Positions 1 through 13,400 of a stretch of 64,000 nt of DNA are shown here, in pieces (the stretch's first letter is position 1; the number at the start of each line of letters is the position of its first letter). The stretch is from Calendula officinalis. Its lineage: Eukaryota > Streptophyta > Magnoliopsida > Asterales > Asteraceae. The notes under the pieces were generated by a model. That model had not been told where the DNA came from, made no database searches, and saw only the letters and a program-made list of their open reading frames with translations. The stretch covers positions 17,857,501 through 17,921,500 of the forward strand of contig OY970822.1 of assembly GCA_963853835.1 (NCBI GenBank), given 5' to 3'. Made by a program: the position numbers and the translations under genes.

Positions 1-3000
1 AAAACATTGGGATAAGAAGATTCCAGTTGATATATTTCACCCTACCTTGAGAACATCAGAGGTTATTTCTTTTGATTAAATATTGAAATTTAGTATTTTA
101 CTTACTATATGTTTATATGATATGATTCATGTAGGTTGGATTTCCGGAAGTTAGGAAACAATTTCTCAAAAAAGTACACGAGTACATAAAAGACAAAAGT
201 TTGGATCCGAAATATGTTTGTGCCTTCTTTTTGGATTTTGAACCTCAGAAATCGCTCCTGAAAGAGGTGATTCAGCCACAAGTTTCTACATATTCGTTGA
301 ATTTTCTGTTGAATTAAATTTTTGTGAAATTTAAAATTGGCAGGAAAATCAGAATCTGAGTGACATCATTCAAACTGGTGGAATTTCATCCATTCTTCCA
401 TATTTGATCCATGTATTTGCTCATCATCCTTCATGTCCAAATGTTGATGAATGCAAAGATGTTAAAGCATATGAACCCATATACAGGTATGTTTGCTTTC
501 ACAAAAAAAATAAAATAAAAATTAATTCCAGACAACATTATTTTTTCCAGCCATTTTTTCTCTATACTATCATCAGGGAGTCTTTATTTTATGTACCAGA
601 ATTTTTTTATATGTTAATTAAATTGTGATATACGAAGTATAAACAATCCTAAAAATGTTTTTTCTTTTTACTTTTCCAGGAAATTGTATATGTTTTTTTC
701 TAAGTTGGCACGTGTAGATGAAGATGGAAAGCCTGAAGTTGGTCTGAAAAGGGAAGAAATTATTTTAATTATTTCTGTTGTTCGAAATATCAAGAGCTCG
801 AAAGATGTTGTAGATACAAACATGTCAAAGGTACAAAATGATTAATTAGATTTTTTTTTGAAGGGCGAACATTAATTAGAAAAATTGATGATGTCGTCTT
901 AGATTCTTAACCTGTATTTTTTGTTCAGAACTCATATGCAATCTGTGATCTTTGTTTATCAATCACCAAACGCTTAGCTCAAAAACAAGAAGATTTTCAT
1001 GAATCAGTTGTACCAGTCTCTTTGCCTCAAATCTTGTACACACCAAACAACAAGAAACAAGAAAACAAAGAAAATGACCTGAAAGAAGAGAAAATAGAAG
1101 AAAACATCGAAGAGAAGAAAGAAAATGAGAAAAAAGATGATGAGAAAAAAGAAAATGAGGAAAAAGAAAATGAGGAAAAAGAAAACGAGAAAAAAGAAAA
1201 TGAGGAAAAAGAAAATGAGAAGAAAGAAAATGAGGAAAAAGAAGATGAGAAGAAAGAAAATGAGGAAAAAGAAGATGAGAAGAAAGAAAATGAGAAGAAC
1301 AAAGAGGTTGAAACAGAGGTGAGTTTGGTTATATATTCCTACTTTTGTCAGTTATTTTTTCTTATTTTCCTACGAATAGGAAATTACTATTATTGTATTT
1401 AATTTAATATTATTTAATTATGTTAATAGGTCCCTGAAGGTCGGACATGGTTGGCTGATGAGAATGCACTTGCATACTTTGAGTCCCTTATCTTTGATGC
1501 TAATGGCAATGTATGTTATATAAACTAATTTATTTTCATATTTATTTTAATTTTTAAAAATATTCTTAGGTTATGTCCAAAACCATTGTGCAGGACATTG
1601 AAACAGATGGACACGAGGTACCTTTAGGAAAGATACTAAAACGAATAAAAGCTAAAGGATCAAAAGGAAAAAAGGTAGCTAAGAAGAATGGTTCTACAAA
1701 TGCTGTTGTGGAAAATGAAAATAATGTTGATATTTTGGGAATGTTAAAAGAAATAAATTCAGAAAATGTTGATGTTTTGAATAAATTTGATTCGAGTAAT
1801 GGTAATGGGAAACTTAGCAATGAAGCAAAACTGAAGAGAAAAGGTATTTCTAATGATTTAAATGATCTCTCTGTACCCAAACGCCCCCGCTCATCCTCTG
1901 CCAAAAGTCAAAAAAAGTCAACCTTCATCAAAAGTGGGTCTGCTTTTAATATCATTAAAATGGACGATATTGATAAAGATGATGATGATGATATACACAG
2001 TGGTTCAGAGGATAAAGTTACTGATAAAAAACAGTCCAAAAATACTGATGAAGTTGATTTCGAGGTAAATTTTTGCAAGAACCATTTACTTTCTATTATT
2101 TTTGTTACTTTTTTAACGAAAATATGTGTGTTATTATTCTGTTATGCAGAAACCTAAAAAGCGTGTGGAGACCGATAGTAATGAGAAATCGGGATCTGCT
2201 AGAAAACGGAAACGAAGAAGTGTTTCGGGATTAGCAAAGGTTAGGCTGATTTTTTTATTTTATTTTATTTTATTTTATTTTTTTTATTTTTTGTTTCATT
2301 TTGATACCAAATTTTGTAATGTTTTTTTTTTCTCTCTTTTTCAAGTGCACAACGGATGAAACTGAAACTAAAACAAACACCAAGGACTTGATTGGCAAAC
2401 GCATTAAAGTCTGGTGGCCTATGGACAAAGAGTAAGTTTTTTTTTCTTTTTTTTTTTATAATTATAAGTTATATATATATATTTTGCAAGAAATGTTATT
2501 AATTTGTGAAAGTATGTATAATCAACAGGTTTTATGAAGGCATGGTTAAGTCTTACGATAAGGAAAAGAAAAAACATGTGGTGAGCTTCTTTGCAAGTTT
2601 TATTTTAATTCTATTTGTGGAAATATGGATTTGCTTATATTTCATGATTTAAAATTTATATTATATCATTTTGAAGGTATTATATGATGATGGAGATATT
2701 GAAGTACTCTGCCTAGACAAAGAACGGTGGAAACTTGTAGAAAATGACCAAAAGGTCCTCCTCATCTCTTACTTTATTTTATTCTTCAGTTATAAGCCAA
2801 CTGAATTTTAATTTTTGTTTTTACAGAGGAAGCATTTGTCAAATACTCCACCCCGTAAAGGAGGGTAAGTAAATTATATTTTCATTTTAAGTTTATAGCA
2901 AGGGTTAAAAAGCCAAATTTGCGAATGTTTGAGGATTATAACATAATTAACCCTGATACATTTTTAACGATTTTGCGTTTAAAAATCTAAACTTGTTCTA

Positions 3001-3757
3001 TTGTGGTTTGCAGATCATCTAAAAAGAAAATTAAGTCATCGAGTAGTTCCAAACAAACAAAGGAATCATCTGACATGTGAGTCGATATAAAAAATATTTA
3101 TTTATTAATTTTATAAAAATGTGAATTTACTGAAGTTTTGTTGGGATTGTAGATCACCAACATCTACAGTAAGAGGCAAAAGAACCCCAAGAAAGAATTT
3201 AAAACAAGGACAAAAAGGGGTATCACAAAGAGCTGCTTATTTGGAAATGAGGAAAACCAACGATTCTGATGAAGAAGGTTGGTTAAATCAATGATTTCAT
3301 GCAAAACATATGGATGATCTATGTAAATTATATTTATAATAATTTATATTTTATCTGTGTGTATGTACAGATGAAGTGATGCATAGCTCATCAGATGAAG
3401 AGAAACAAATGAAAGATGCAACAGAAAGTGATGATTCCGTTTCTAGTCAAGAAATTGAAAAAGAAATACAAAAATCCGATTCAGAATCTGAAGAAAATGA
3501 AAATGAAAAATCACATAAATCAGATTCAGATTCAGAAGAAAGTAATCAAGAAGAGAGTGGTGAAAGTCAATCACCTGAGTCAGCTTCTTATGATTCTGAT
3601 AAAGCAGAATTCACTGATGATGAGCCTCTTGTAATTATCTCAATCTTCATATTTTCTTATATGAATATAAATTTGTCATTAATTTTATTAAAAATGTTAA
3701 TTTCTGTTAATGCAGGGCGTGTGGAAGTCTAGAATTGGGAAATCGGGAAACAAGTGA
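1..3757 (+). CDS. PDS5: PDS5-like cohesin-associated protein, 3' part (5' end outside window)
   Basis: Sister-chromatid cohesion cofactor PDS5, a nuclear HEAT-repeat protein that binds the cohesin ring. The reading frame joins by GT-AG splicing through exons 2-61, 135-266, 344-486, 680-830, 929-1318, 1430-1510, 1570-2064, 2150-2239, 2346-2431, 2529-2580, 2677-2754, 2827-2864, 3014-3076, 3153-3277, 3371-3630 and 3716-3757 (TGA). Early exons carry the HEAT-region motifs PVDIFHPTLRTSE, CAFLFDFE and DECKDVKAYEPIYR, typical of plant PDS5. A low-complexity Glu/Lys/Asn stretch follows (about 1060-1300), then a basic linker, then a Tudor domain (exons from 2346 to 2754, motif KRIKVWWPMD...FYEG). The tail is acidic and Ser-rich and ends GVWKSRIGKSGNK. 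The Tudor domain and compact tail suggest the plant PDS5C/D-like subtype; that is inference. The N-terminus lies upstream of the window. Confidence 0.92.
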
Positions 3758-4055
3758 ACATTTTACTCAAAGCACGGACAGTTATTTACAACCAAATTGT
3801 TTCCAATAAATATGATATTATTCTGGGGCTCTAGTTCTATGTGTAGTGTAATGTATTATTATTGTTAGATTCTGTTGATTGTAGTTTTAAGTTAACATCC
3901 AGCCAGCCAGTGAAGTGCAATTACTCTAGTGTTGTATTGTAATTTGTATTGTTTTAAATCCTATATGTAGATCAATTAACTTGCTTATGTAGACATTAAT
4001 TGTGATGTTGGTGTTACATATTAATATCAATTTATTTATATATTGTGAACAGGAA
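3758..4055. other. Convergent 3' spacer between PDS5 and CSLE
   Basis: About 300 bases of AT-rich sequence between the stop codons of two convergent genes. It should hold both 3' UTRs and polyadenylation regions (AATAAA at about 3808 on the plus strand). No other gene or repeat is visible. Confidence 0.6.
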
Positions 4056-6693
4056 CTAATAGTACAACATTAACATACACAGTAGTGAAGCTAACATAAC
4101 CGATTTACACGTAACAGGTTTTGGCATTTTCCCCTTATCTTTCCGAACAAACAATCCTTCATAAAGTGGTAAGTTGATAAACACCACAAAGCCACATAGT
4201 AGAATCTGCAACCCAAAATGCTCGATATCCATAAGTTTAAGACCCCAAAACAAGCTAAATAGATTGAGCATTGCAACAAACCCTAAACATATGAACATTA
4301 CTGAATCACTACCAAACTCCATAATTTCATTCTTGTATCGATGCAAAACATCTTCATGAACCACCTTTGGGGTGACTATAAATCCCAATTCTTTGAACCC
4401 AAACTGTCTCAAAACCGTTTCCAAAAATGCAACTAAGTAGGAAGTTGTCCTCTTGAATAGCCACATTCGTTGCTCGTTCCACCACCCTTTTATAGTACCT
4501 CCACAAGAAACAAACTCACCTAAACTATATACATATTGAGAGACGATTACATACAAAAATGGCACTATCCAAAAGCTCGATACTTGTGGAAACAAAGGAA
4601 TGTGTTTTAGGAGACAGATTTGTGGGATGATTACATATGACAAAGTCGGGAAACAATTTGGAGCCCAAAGGAAGTAAAGTGTGTACGACATTTGAAGTTT
4701 GAATGGGATACTTTTGTACCCGTATAAAAAGGGACAAAACTTTGAAACTAGTATACTAAATTGGCCTTGGGACCATCTTGCATGTTGCACTAACACATCT
4801 ATAAGTCTCGTGGGCGCGATTCCTACAAATGCTTTCTTTTTTGGATTAAGATACACAGATTTCCAACCTCGACATTGTATTGCTAAACCTGTAACCATGT
4901 CTTCTACCGCGAATCTATACATTATACCAATCTGTATATAGAAACAAAGAAACATATATTGTTAAAAAAAAATCAATAACTAACAATTAAACGGCTAATT
5001 TAGCGACCTCTTTTCCCCATTCGGTGTTATCTTCGTATGCACAACTTGCAAGCGATGTGCATCTATCTTGCAGGATGCTCATGTTTTCTATTTGGTTTTC
5101 TTCATTCCACTTTGGTTCAAAACTTTGGCTATATTTTGCTCCACAAAGAGCATCTCTTCTGTGAAAGCATCCACTACCAATATAACAAGGTCCTCCATTA
5201 GTATCCATACCTCCCATTTCCAACTATTAAAGGCGACCCCGATTACATATCACACACATATATACATACGAAATTAACTAAACTGATTTACAATTTGCTG
5301 ACCTCATTAGGTACCCGAAAACAACTTGCATACAAATCATGGTTTGTGAGATTATATGAACTTTGAGGAAACTGCACATAAGCAATCTCATTTCCTTTTT
5401 CTTCATCCATGAAAAAGCACACAGCGTCTCTCACTGATTCTGAATTGTTCGAGTATACATCACAATCTACATTCAGAATAAGTGGACCATTGCTAATCAT
5501 TGACGATACTCTTATCTGCTTATATTTAATTAAAAATTAAAATTACTTAAATCATCTTAACATATATTATTATTTTTTTATTCTAGATTACCAGGGCATT
5601 TAAGGCCCCTGCCTTGAAATTGTGCTTGTATTGTGTTCTCTTCTCTCGTGCTACATATACCAGCTTTGGCATTATCTGTCCTTCAACATCCAACGACATA
5701 GGGCTCCTTCCATCGATTAATATCTACATTAATTGTTACAAAAGAATAAAAATCGTTACACACATATAATATCGATCAGTGAGTAATTAATGGATGAAAA
5801 CCCCGAACATACTTGAACAATAGCCTGGTGATTTGATGAGGTTGTATCAGAGTTCCATTCTTGAAATCCTTTGTGCAATTCTCTTGTTTCATCCGACACC
5901 CCACATACCCTAGTAGCTGCTTCTTGCATTTCCTTATATAGTTTCTGCATTAAAATCCAATTTATTCACGGGAAAATTGGCCATAATATTGCAATTTTAG
6001 ATGTCCTAAATTGGTATAATAATATTACCTTAAATATGAGAAATTGAAATTATACATGTCATTAATTGGTTATTATTCTACATTTCTTGGGTATTTTCCG
6101 ATTAATATATTTCAATTAAGTGAATATTTAAGAAGGATGGAATTTTAACCTGTATCAACAACCAATCATGGGTCATGTTTGGATCATCGATTGGTTCTGG
6201 AACATGAGAAAAATAAGCCCCTGGGCTGACTTGAAATTTCTTGCAAAAAGGTAACCAATATTTTGCGAAAGCAGAGGCTTCTAACAAAGCAGAAAACCAC
6301 CATCATCATCGGAGAGATACACACTTAACTTCTCCGGGGGATAATCGTAAGCTAGAACTGATAAAACAGTGTTGACCACCATTATCGGTGGTTCAATTGT
6401 TTGATCTGCAGTACACACAAAAACATCGACACGTGGAAGCAAAACTAGCCGATCTTTGAAGGTGGTCCGATAAATTGGGCTCCGAGAACCCAATAGAGTC
6501 CAAACCAGAGGTCGGAGACTGACAGAGCCAGCCAAGCCCACCTACCTCCGGTGACCGGAAAATGGGAAAATCTGTAAACCCATATGAGACATATACCGAC
6601 AGCTACTGACGTGGCATATAACTGATAAGCCAAGCGTGCCCTCATTGGCCGTGTTTCAAAAAGTGGAAGATAGCCGTTCTTGTCTCTTACCAT
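4056..6693 (-). pseudogene. CSLE1: Cellulose synthase-like E (CSLE) gene with two frameshifts
   Basis: A family-2 glycosyltransferase of the Golgi/endomembrane, related to cellulose synthase; the substrate of CSLE is not established. Exons on the minus strand: 6693-6150, 5944-5813, 5723-5592, 5515-5303, 5223-5008 and 4931-4056 (TAG), together about 704 codons, close to the usual CSLE length. The N-terminus has the CSLE signature GYLPLFETRPMRA followed by membrane helices. Catalytic motifs are present: SDD in exon 1, DCD (ILNVDCDVYS), ED in VEDMVTG and Q..RW in QHARW. The C-terminus has several hydrophobic spans and ends soon after RKDKGKMPKP. Exon 1 is broken twice: near 6490, where the frame switches just before PIYRTTFKDRL, and near 6290, where a few residues after SDD are lost with a frame change. 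I chose Met 6693 by family alignment; an in-frame upstream ATG lies at 6765. Exons 2-6 are clean, so this is either a young pseudogene or an assembly indel problem. Confidence 0.82.
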
Positions 6694-8180
6694 ATTTTTT
6701 GAGGTGTAGTTTGCAGATAGATGCACCAAAATCACATAAGAAATAAGAATCGTCACACCACACAATTTTCAAGTTTTAAAAATTAAAACGGATAAATTGT
6801 GATGTGATAAGTAACTTTTGTGGTAGTGATATCACCTCCCAACTCTTTTGAGAAATTTGGCAAAAAACGGCTTTTGCAATTTACTCTAAGGACGTTTCTT
6901 TTACTCAAACGTAAAAGGACCCTCATGTGAATTGTATATGACTTGGTTAGCGGATAAATTCAGTCAATTTCTGTTACGCTTTGTTCTAGAATTTTTCAAA
7001 AAGAAAAGATAAAAAATAAAACGAATTAATTTAGTTTTGTTATGTTATGTTCCTAGATAAAAAGAGAAAAAAATAAGGAGGGAAATAGAAGAAAAAATTT
7101 AGAAACAAAATTAGGAAAAAATTAATTTCCTTCCATTTTCCTTTTCTTTTCTTTATAAAAGGATGAGGAAAACAAATTTTTTTCTTTTTCTTTCCAATTC
7201 TTTTATTTTCTTTCAAAATTCTGGTTCTGTAACAGACGAAAAGTGGACCAAGTTTTTTTATATTAAGGGAAGAATTCGTAATTTGGTATAAACGACAAAG
7301 AAGATTTTTGTAATTTTCTCGATTGGTGATATGTTATGAAAAAATTCGCCCTGTTTATTGTTACCAAGTAAAAGTTTTATTATTGTAGTGTACATGTGAA
7401 TTTAGAACGTTGTGGGTGACCACCAAGTTTATTTTTTCATGTGCTAACCACAAAAGTGAGGTTTCTAAATTTAGCAAGAAACGTGATCTCTCTTTCTCTT
7501 TCTCTTTCTCACTCACCCTAATGATTTTCCCAAAAACAATATTTTGAGCTTTATTCTTCATGTTATGTTTCTCCCACAAATTAGAGCAAACCCGACATAA
7601 GTTTTTGCAGCCGGCCGGATATCTTCCATTTGAATCGTCCTCATTTAGCCAGGAGAAAATATAATCTTGATTGATTTCTTTTGTTTTCTTGTCCTGGATG
7701 CATGGTGCAATTTGTTATATAAGAAAGGCCACAAATTTATAAATCCGACCTAAACATTTGAGTCACGAAGAGGCAATTAACCCAACCTTCAAGGTACTAA
7801 TTACATTTTATTGCTTCCTAAACGAATTTATTTCTTCATATATAACACGTGCATGATACATCTAAAAGGGACCATTGTTTATGTAATCCAATATAACCTA
7901 AATTTAGAACTTCGAAGATCGTATTTCTTGGATGCAAGGTTTTTTGGTTGATCTTTCCATTGGAAGGGGTTTTCTTTAATTAGTTAATCTCTCATTAACA
8001 TGTAAAATATACGTCATGTTGTTGTAAAATAACGCCAAGAACATTGTTCAAGTTTTGTTTCTAAAAACTACGTACGCATGATCTTGTTTCTCTTATATAA
8101 GATCATCATGTTTCAATAACGTTTTTTATTTATGTTGTGTTCATGTGGATGATATATGTGTAGGTGGATAAGAGTAAATA
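6694..8180. other. Divergent upstream region of CSLE and WEB genes
   Basis: About 1.5 kb between two divergently transcribed genes, so promoters of both are expected here. It is AT-rich, with a CT-rich microsatellite at about 7487-7515. At 6805-6835 a stretch containing CTTTTGTGGTAGTGATATCA matches one end of the small MITE family also seen at 28361-28489 and 61485-61752. The WEB transcript probably has a 5'-UTR intron ending just before 8164 (TAG/GTGG). No other gene is supported. Confidence 0.5.
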
Positions 8181-9998
8181 ATGTATGGTTATCAAGTAAG
8201 AACTAGCCAAAATGTGGCAAGTTCAAGAGCACCAAACTCTACAATTTCTTCAGGACAATCAACTTCAGCCGGTTCTCCAACTGCAACCGTTGGTGAGATC
8301 GATACAAGGGCACCCTTCCAATCTGTTAAGGCTGCTGTTACTATATTTGGAGACACATCACCAAAACCAGCAAATAAATCTAGATGGGCTAAAAGTACTA
8401 AAACTAATGAAGAGGTATCTACATTCATCTTCTTAATTTATGATTTTAGTTATATACTTATATATGTTTCAATTCTCATATTGGTTTTGTACTTGTGACA
8501 GAGGGTATTGGAGAAGGAGACACAACTACATTGGACATTAAAGGAGCTTGATAAATATAAAGAGCTTTTAAAAAGTGCAGAAAGTACAAAAGTACAAGCA
8601 CGCCGTGATCTAGAAAAAGCTAACCAATCGTTAGACGAGTTAACTAACAAACTAGAAATGATAAGTGAAGGAAAGCAAGCAGCAATTATGACCCATGAGG
8701 CTGCAGTGGCACGAGCTAAAGCGATACTTGAAGAGGTTAAATCCAACCAGAGTGAAGAAAAAGACGGCTGGGAAGAAGACGTTGACAACGAAAGAAGTCA
8801 GTATAAAACGTCTGCTAACGAACTTATTTCAGTCAAGCAAGAACTCAATAGCATCAAACAAGATTTTGATGCCGCTTTAGAAGCAAAGCTTGCTGCTTTT
8901 CAACAAGCTGCAGATGCCCAACATGCTGCAAAAGTCAACAATCAAAAAATGGTTGCACTCGCGAAAGAAGTAGACGAAATGCGTGATACCCTTCATCGGG
9001 TGAATCTTGCTGCTGAAAAAACTCACGAAGAACATATAAATCTTATGGAAGAAAAAGAGGCACTCATAGAGTCAAAAAAGAAAGCCAAGGAAGAATTAGA
9101 TATAAAAATTCAATCTTTAATTAAAGAACATCAACTTTCGGAACTTAGGATAATAGGACAAAAGCTAGAAGAAAAAAACGAGGCGATTAACGTTTTAGAA
9201 GAGCAGTTAAGGGAGGTTCGTGTTGCGGATATGGAAACTTTGGAAAATGCTAATTTAGCGGTTGAAGAAGCCACAAGGAGACACGAAGAACTAAAAGAAG
9301 AAGAAGCCTCACTTGTAAGTTCTGTGGAAAGTCTAAAACAAGACCTCGAGAAAGTCAAACGGGATATTGCCTTGTTAAGAGGAGATGATCTAAAACGGGA
9401 GCAACAACAAGCCGATTTAGACAAAATCAAACAAGAAATCCAAGAGGCCATAAATGTATTAACCGAAGCAACAGATAGTATCGAGGAACTAGAGATGAAG
9501 ATAAAAGAAACTACGGTTGAATTAGAAAAGTATAGAAAAGAAGAAGAAGATATGAAAAAACAAGAAGAAACACTTATAAAACAATCTGAAGAATTCGATA
9601 ACGCAAATAAAGAAGCGGTTGAGAAACTTGAGGTTGCAGTACAAGAGCTTGAAAAAGCAAAAGCAGCAGAAGAACTTGCAAATGAAGAATTAAGTAAGAA
9701 AAGAGAGTCTTCTGCAGTGGATAATAGTATGATTAAGATGAGTGCTCAAGAGTATGAGGCTTTGAAAACGAAAGGTGATGAAGCAGCAAAAGAAGCTAAT
9801 TCAAAAGTGGCAGATATAATGTCGGAAGTGGAGTCAATCAAGAAAAAAGAGAGTCAAACACTTGCAAGACTGGATAAAAGCATGGAAGAAGGTAAGTTTA
9901 TTGAGGATGAACTTAATAATGCTCTAAAGATGGCTGAAACGGCTGAAGCAGAAAAAGAAGCAATACAAAAAGAACTCAAAAAGTTGAAAACAGAATAA
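8181..9998 (+). CDS. WEB family coiled-coil protein
   Basis: WEB (WEAK CHLOROPLAST MOVEMENT UNDER BLUE LIGHT) family protein. Members are cytoplasmic coiled-coil proteins; the best-studied ones, WEB1 and PMI2, maintain chloroplast photorelocation through actin. Two coding exons, 8181-8414 and 8502-9998, give 576 residues with a GT-AG intron that keeps the frame. The N-terminal 45 residues are Ser/Thr/Gln-rich and disordered. The family signature VGEIDTRAPFQSVKAAV follows at about residues 37-53, then an almost unbroken heptad coiled coil rich in Glu, Lys and Ala to the C-terminus. There is no signal peptide or membrane segment. The start ATG at 8181 begins the conserved N-terminal exon. Length and architecture match the family; which paralogue it is cannot be decided from sequence alone. 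Confidence 0.88.
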
Positions 9999-10491
9999 TG
10001 ATGTATGGTACTGTAGTGGTAAGGGCTCCTGAATGATTTTCAAGTGGTCACAGGTTCCTAAAGCAATAGAAAGTTCAAAAACGGCCACGAAAACGGTTAG
10101 GTCGCGTACATATAAGCAAAGTTTGGCCTCCCAGGGAACCCATTATAATGGAAATGACCTTTTTATAAAAGGTGTTGCATATGCATACATAGGAACTTTT
10201 TAAATCACATTTCTTTTTGTGTTTTCTAGTCATCAGAATATATATTTGTAGAAGATTCAATTATTAGGATATGAAAGATGCTAGTTACAATAGGAAGTTG
10301 AAAGTTTTTATTATGAGGGGTGAGAAATGTACATTAATCCCCATGGAAATTACTAGATCTCGTTGTTGTTTATGATCATCACGTGTAACAGAAAACACAT
10401 CAAAATAGAATTAAGGCCGGCCATACATACGGCTTTACTCATGTTCATATACGAGTACGTGTTATATTTAGAGCTATACGGTTAGCACAAT
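9999..10491. other. Convergent 3' spacer between WEB and SEC14 genes
   Basis: About 490 bases between two convergent stop codons. AT-rich, with no convincing ORF, TIR or tandem repeat. Expected to contain both 3' UTRs. Confidence 0.5.
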
Positions 10492-13400
10492 TTAATCACT
10501 GATTTGAATATCATGCATCCTGCAAAAGTCATCTTGATCTTGATACTTCTTCCACTCGGATGCCAATGTTTTGCAGAATTCCGCCTTTTTGGGGTCTGCT
10601 ACAGGTAATCCCACGTGCACGGATCCATGTTTTAGTGGTTTTGTTGGTTCACGAATCCCTGATTGCTTTTTCATGTAGTTGTATAGTTCTTGATGAAAAT
10701 GATGGTCCAATGAGAAGCAATCTTCATTTGTATTTTCACCTCGGCGAGAAGTTCGACAAAAATGAGGAAGAGCAGAGTAGTCCATTATCTAAATGTACAA
10801 CATAAACAATTAAACATAATTAGATTTACTTTTCTTAAAGTAAATTGAATAAATCATCAACATGAATCATTTATGTTACATAGGAGGTAGTCCATAATTT
10901 AGTAACCCTCCCTACCACGGGATCGATTTATGTAATTTACTCTTTTTATTATTTTTTAAAAACTTAAATATAATTGGAAAATCAACTCACCTTCAAAAGC
11001 TCATCACGGCCACTCCCTTGCAAAACTTGAACTTTTAACTTTGTACGTTCCTGCAAAAGGGGTTTAACGACCTGCAAGTGGTTGATTTTACATGTCATGT
11101 GGCGGAAAATTGTTCAAACTTCCCCAAAATAAAATAAAATATCTCATATTTGTAATGAAGTTAAGATATATGGAATTGACCTTCCAACAGGCCGAGAATA
11201 TGTATGGAACATTGACAATATAATATGTGGTCGTTTTCTCAGGATAGTTGAGGTCATCTACGGTCGATATAGTTGTCAGCAGCTGCAATAATATTTAATT
11301 TAGTAGAGTTAAAATGATGCAATTGTGTACCATGATTATAGAAACATATATTTACCTTTATTTGGTTCAATGCAGAGAGTTTCAGGCCACTCATATCTAA
11401 AACCTTCACGCATTTGCCGATGTATTTTCCATATTTCTTTGTTGCAGTAGGCTACAACAAGTTCAATGTGTAAGCATAGTATCTTAATTATGACCAAATG
11501 ATCGACTCGAACCATATAAAACCTAAAAATGCCATGTATTATGTCCTCACCAATATTACTCTGTCTCGATATTCATTAATTTGAATGTGTGATTGCACAT
11601 AATAGTTCACCTGCAATCCACAAAAAGATTGAATAATTATAAGAAGTTTAATTAGGTGGCAGTTTATGTAGTTTCCAATCTGACTGGAAATTTAAATTGT
11701 GAAAAAGGTAAAAAAAAATAAAAAATTCTTACAGATGCTTTGTCAAATGTGCTGAGACCAACACCAATAGCAAATACAGGAAGGCCCTGTCATAGATGAC
11801 AACAAGCATGAGTACATATTACCATAGAAATTTCAGGCCCAAAAAGGCCGTATTTTATGACTTATAATGCATTTTTAAATCTTTTTTTTCGAGTTTGTTG
11901 GACTTTCTTTGTAGATTAGTTTTCGGCCCGCCTATTCGAAATTTTAGGTCTATTTTAGGGTTCTGTTGTGATACTTGAATCAACGCTAATTAGAAATGAT
12001 GTTCATAGTAAGCGTGTGAGTCAACATATGCAATTCGTGTTTATCTCGTTTTAGTCTACATCAATAATATTCTAATGTAGGAAAGTAATTTACCTCTCTT
12101 GTATAACCAGATAACCCAATCAGCTGCGAATCACGCACTCCTCTGTAAAAGTTACTAGGAACTATGGGTTTCTGCATGAAACAATTAAGTTGCAAATAAG
12201 TCATCGATCATCTAGCCAATTAAACTAATTATAACTCCAGTCCTGTTGACGAGGAAAAGACGCTTACTGATAATATGTCGTCAATACCATTTTCCAGCCG
12301 CCAGTGTAAACTGTCTACCAACTGTAAGAATATGATCTCCGATTAATACGTACAGGGGATAAAATATTAATTTAATTGTATTTGTAAATAAGAATACTAA
12401 GGGTAGAACCATCTTGTGGGCTCTGCCGACATTCCCATCTCTTGCTTTTAAGAATCGCTCTAATGTTTCGATTTTATATCCCTGATGAACATTCTGTGGA
12501 CAACATCTCTGGTAAGTAATTAATTTTCTTAAACACAAAAAATAAAATAAATCTTTAAATAGACAAAGTATCCAATTAATTAAGCCGCAAACGCATTGTT
12601 TTCGTAGTGATATTACTAAAGAATGGGAAATAAGAACATATACATGTTATTTCAACGCTAAAACGACACAAAGGTTGGCAGGAAAGGAAAGGGTGCACAT
12701 TGTTAATTTGGTGGGTGATTAATCCGGTTATGCCTTAGACGGGCAGACGTAGGATCCGACGAATTCGGTTATCCCTATTGGCACGGCTCGTTGGTTCCAA
12801 CTTTTCCCCGAGTCTCGGGGTTCAAGGAAGAGAGGAAGGCTGACATTTTGGTGGGGCCCAACGCAATTTAACAGAGTATTTGGTATTTTTTATGTGCTTA
12901 TAATGATGAGACCCAAAAAACTCAAGAGAAGGTGTATTGATATCATGACTATGTCAGTTGAATGTGAACTGACGTGACGTTGATTTGACAAAAAATGTTG
13001 ATGCCAGTGTTGGCACCAGTCTTGTGGAGAGAATTCAATATTGTCAACTAACTGCCATGCATATTGCTTAGGTTTCATGATACTGCCCCTTGACTCCGCC
13101 TGCTAAGCGTCTGGCGGGACCACCGCAAGGAGCATGAACCCGTTGAACCCGTACTTTATTGTGGCTGGACTCAAATCAGCTCATATATATTTGGATGAGA
13201 GAAATCATTTATTAGAAATAACTTATTTACAATATATACAAGCATGCTCTCCATAACTAATCATGGATTAGAGTTTGAGACTTTGAGTTGAAGTCTCATA
13301 TAAATCTCGATTACGATTGACGACACTAAAACTAAAATAATCTAATGAATTACATGAAAACAAAAGGTACATGCACATGTACACTTGATATATATATTAA

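Noticed and set aside
1027..1322. Ser/Phe-rich and Lys/Arg-rich ORFs across the PDS5 repeat
   Set aside because: Out-of-frame translations of the GAAAA-type repeat in the true exon 929-1318.
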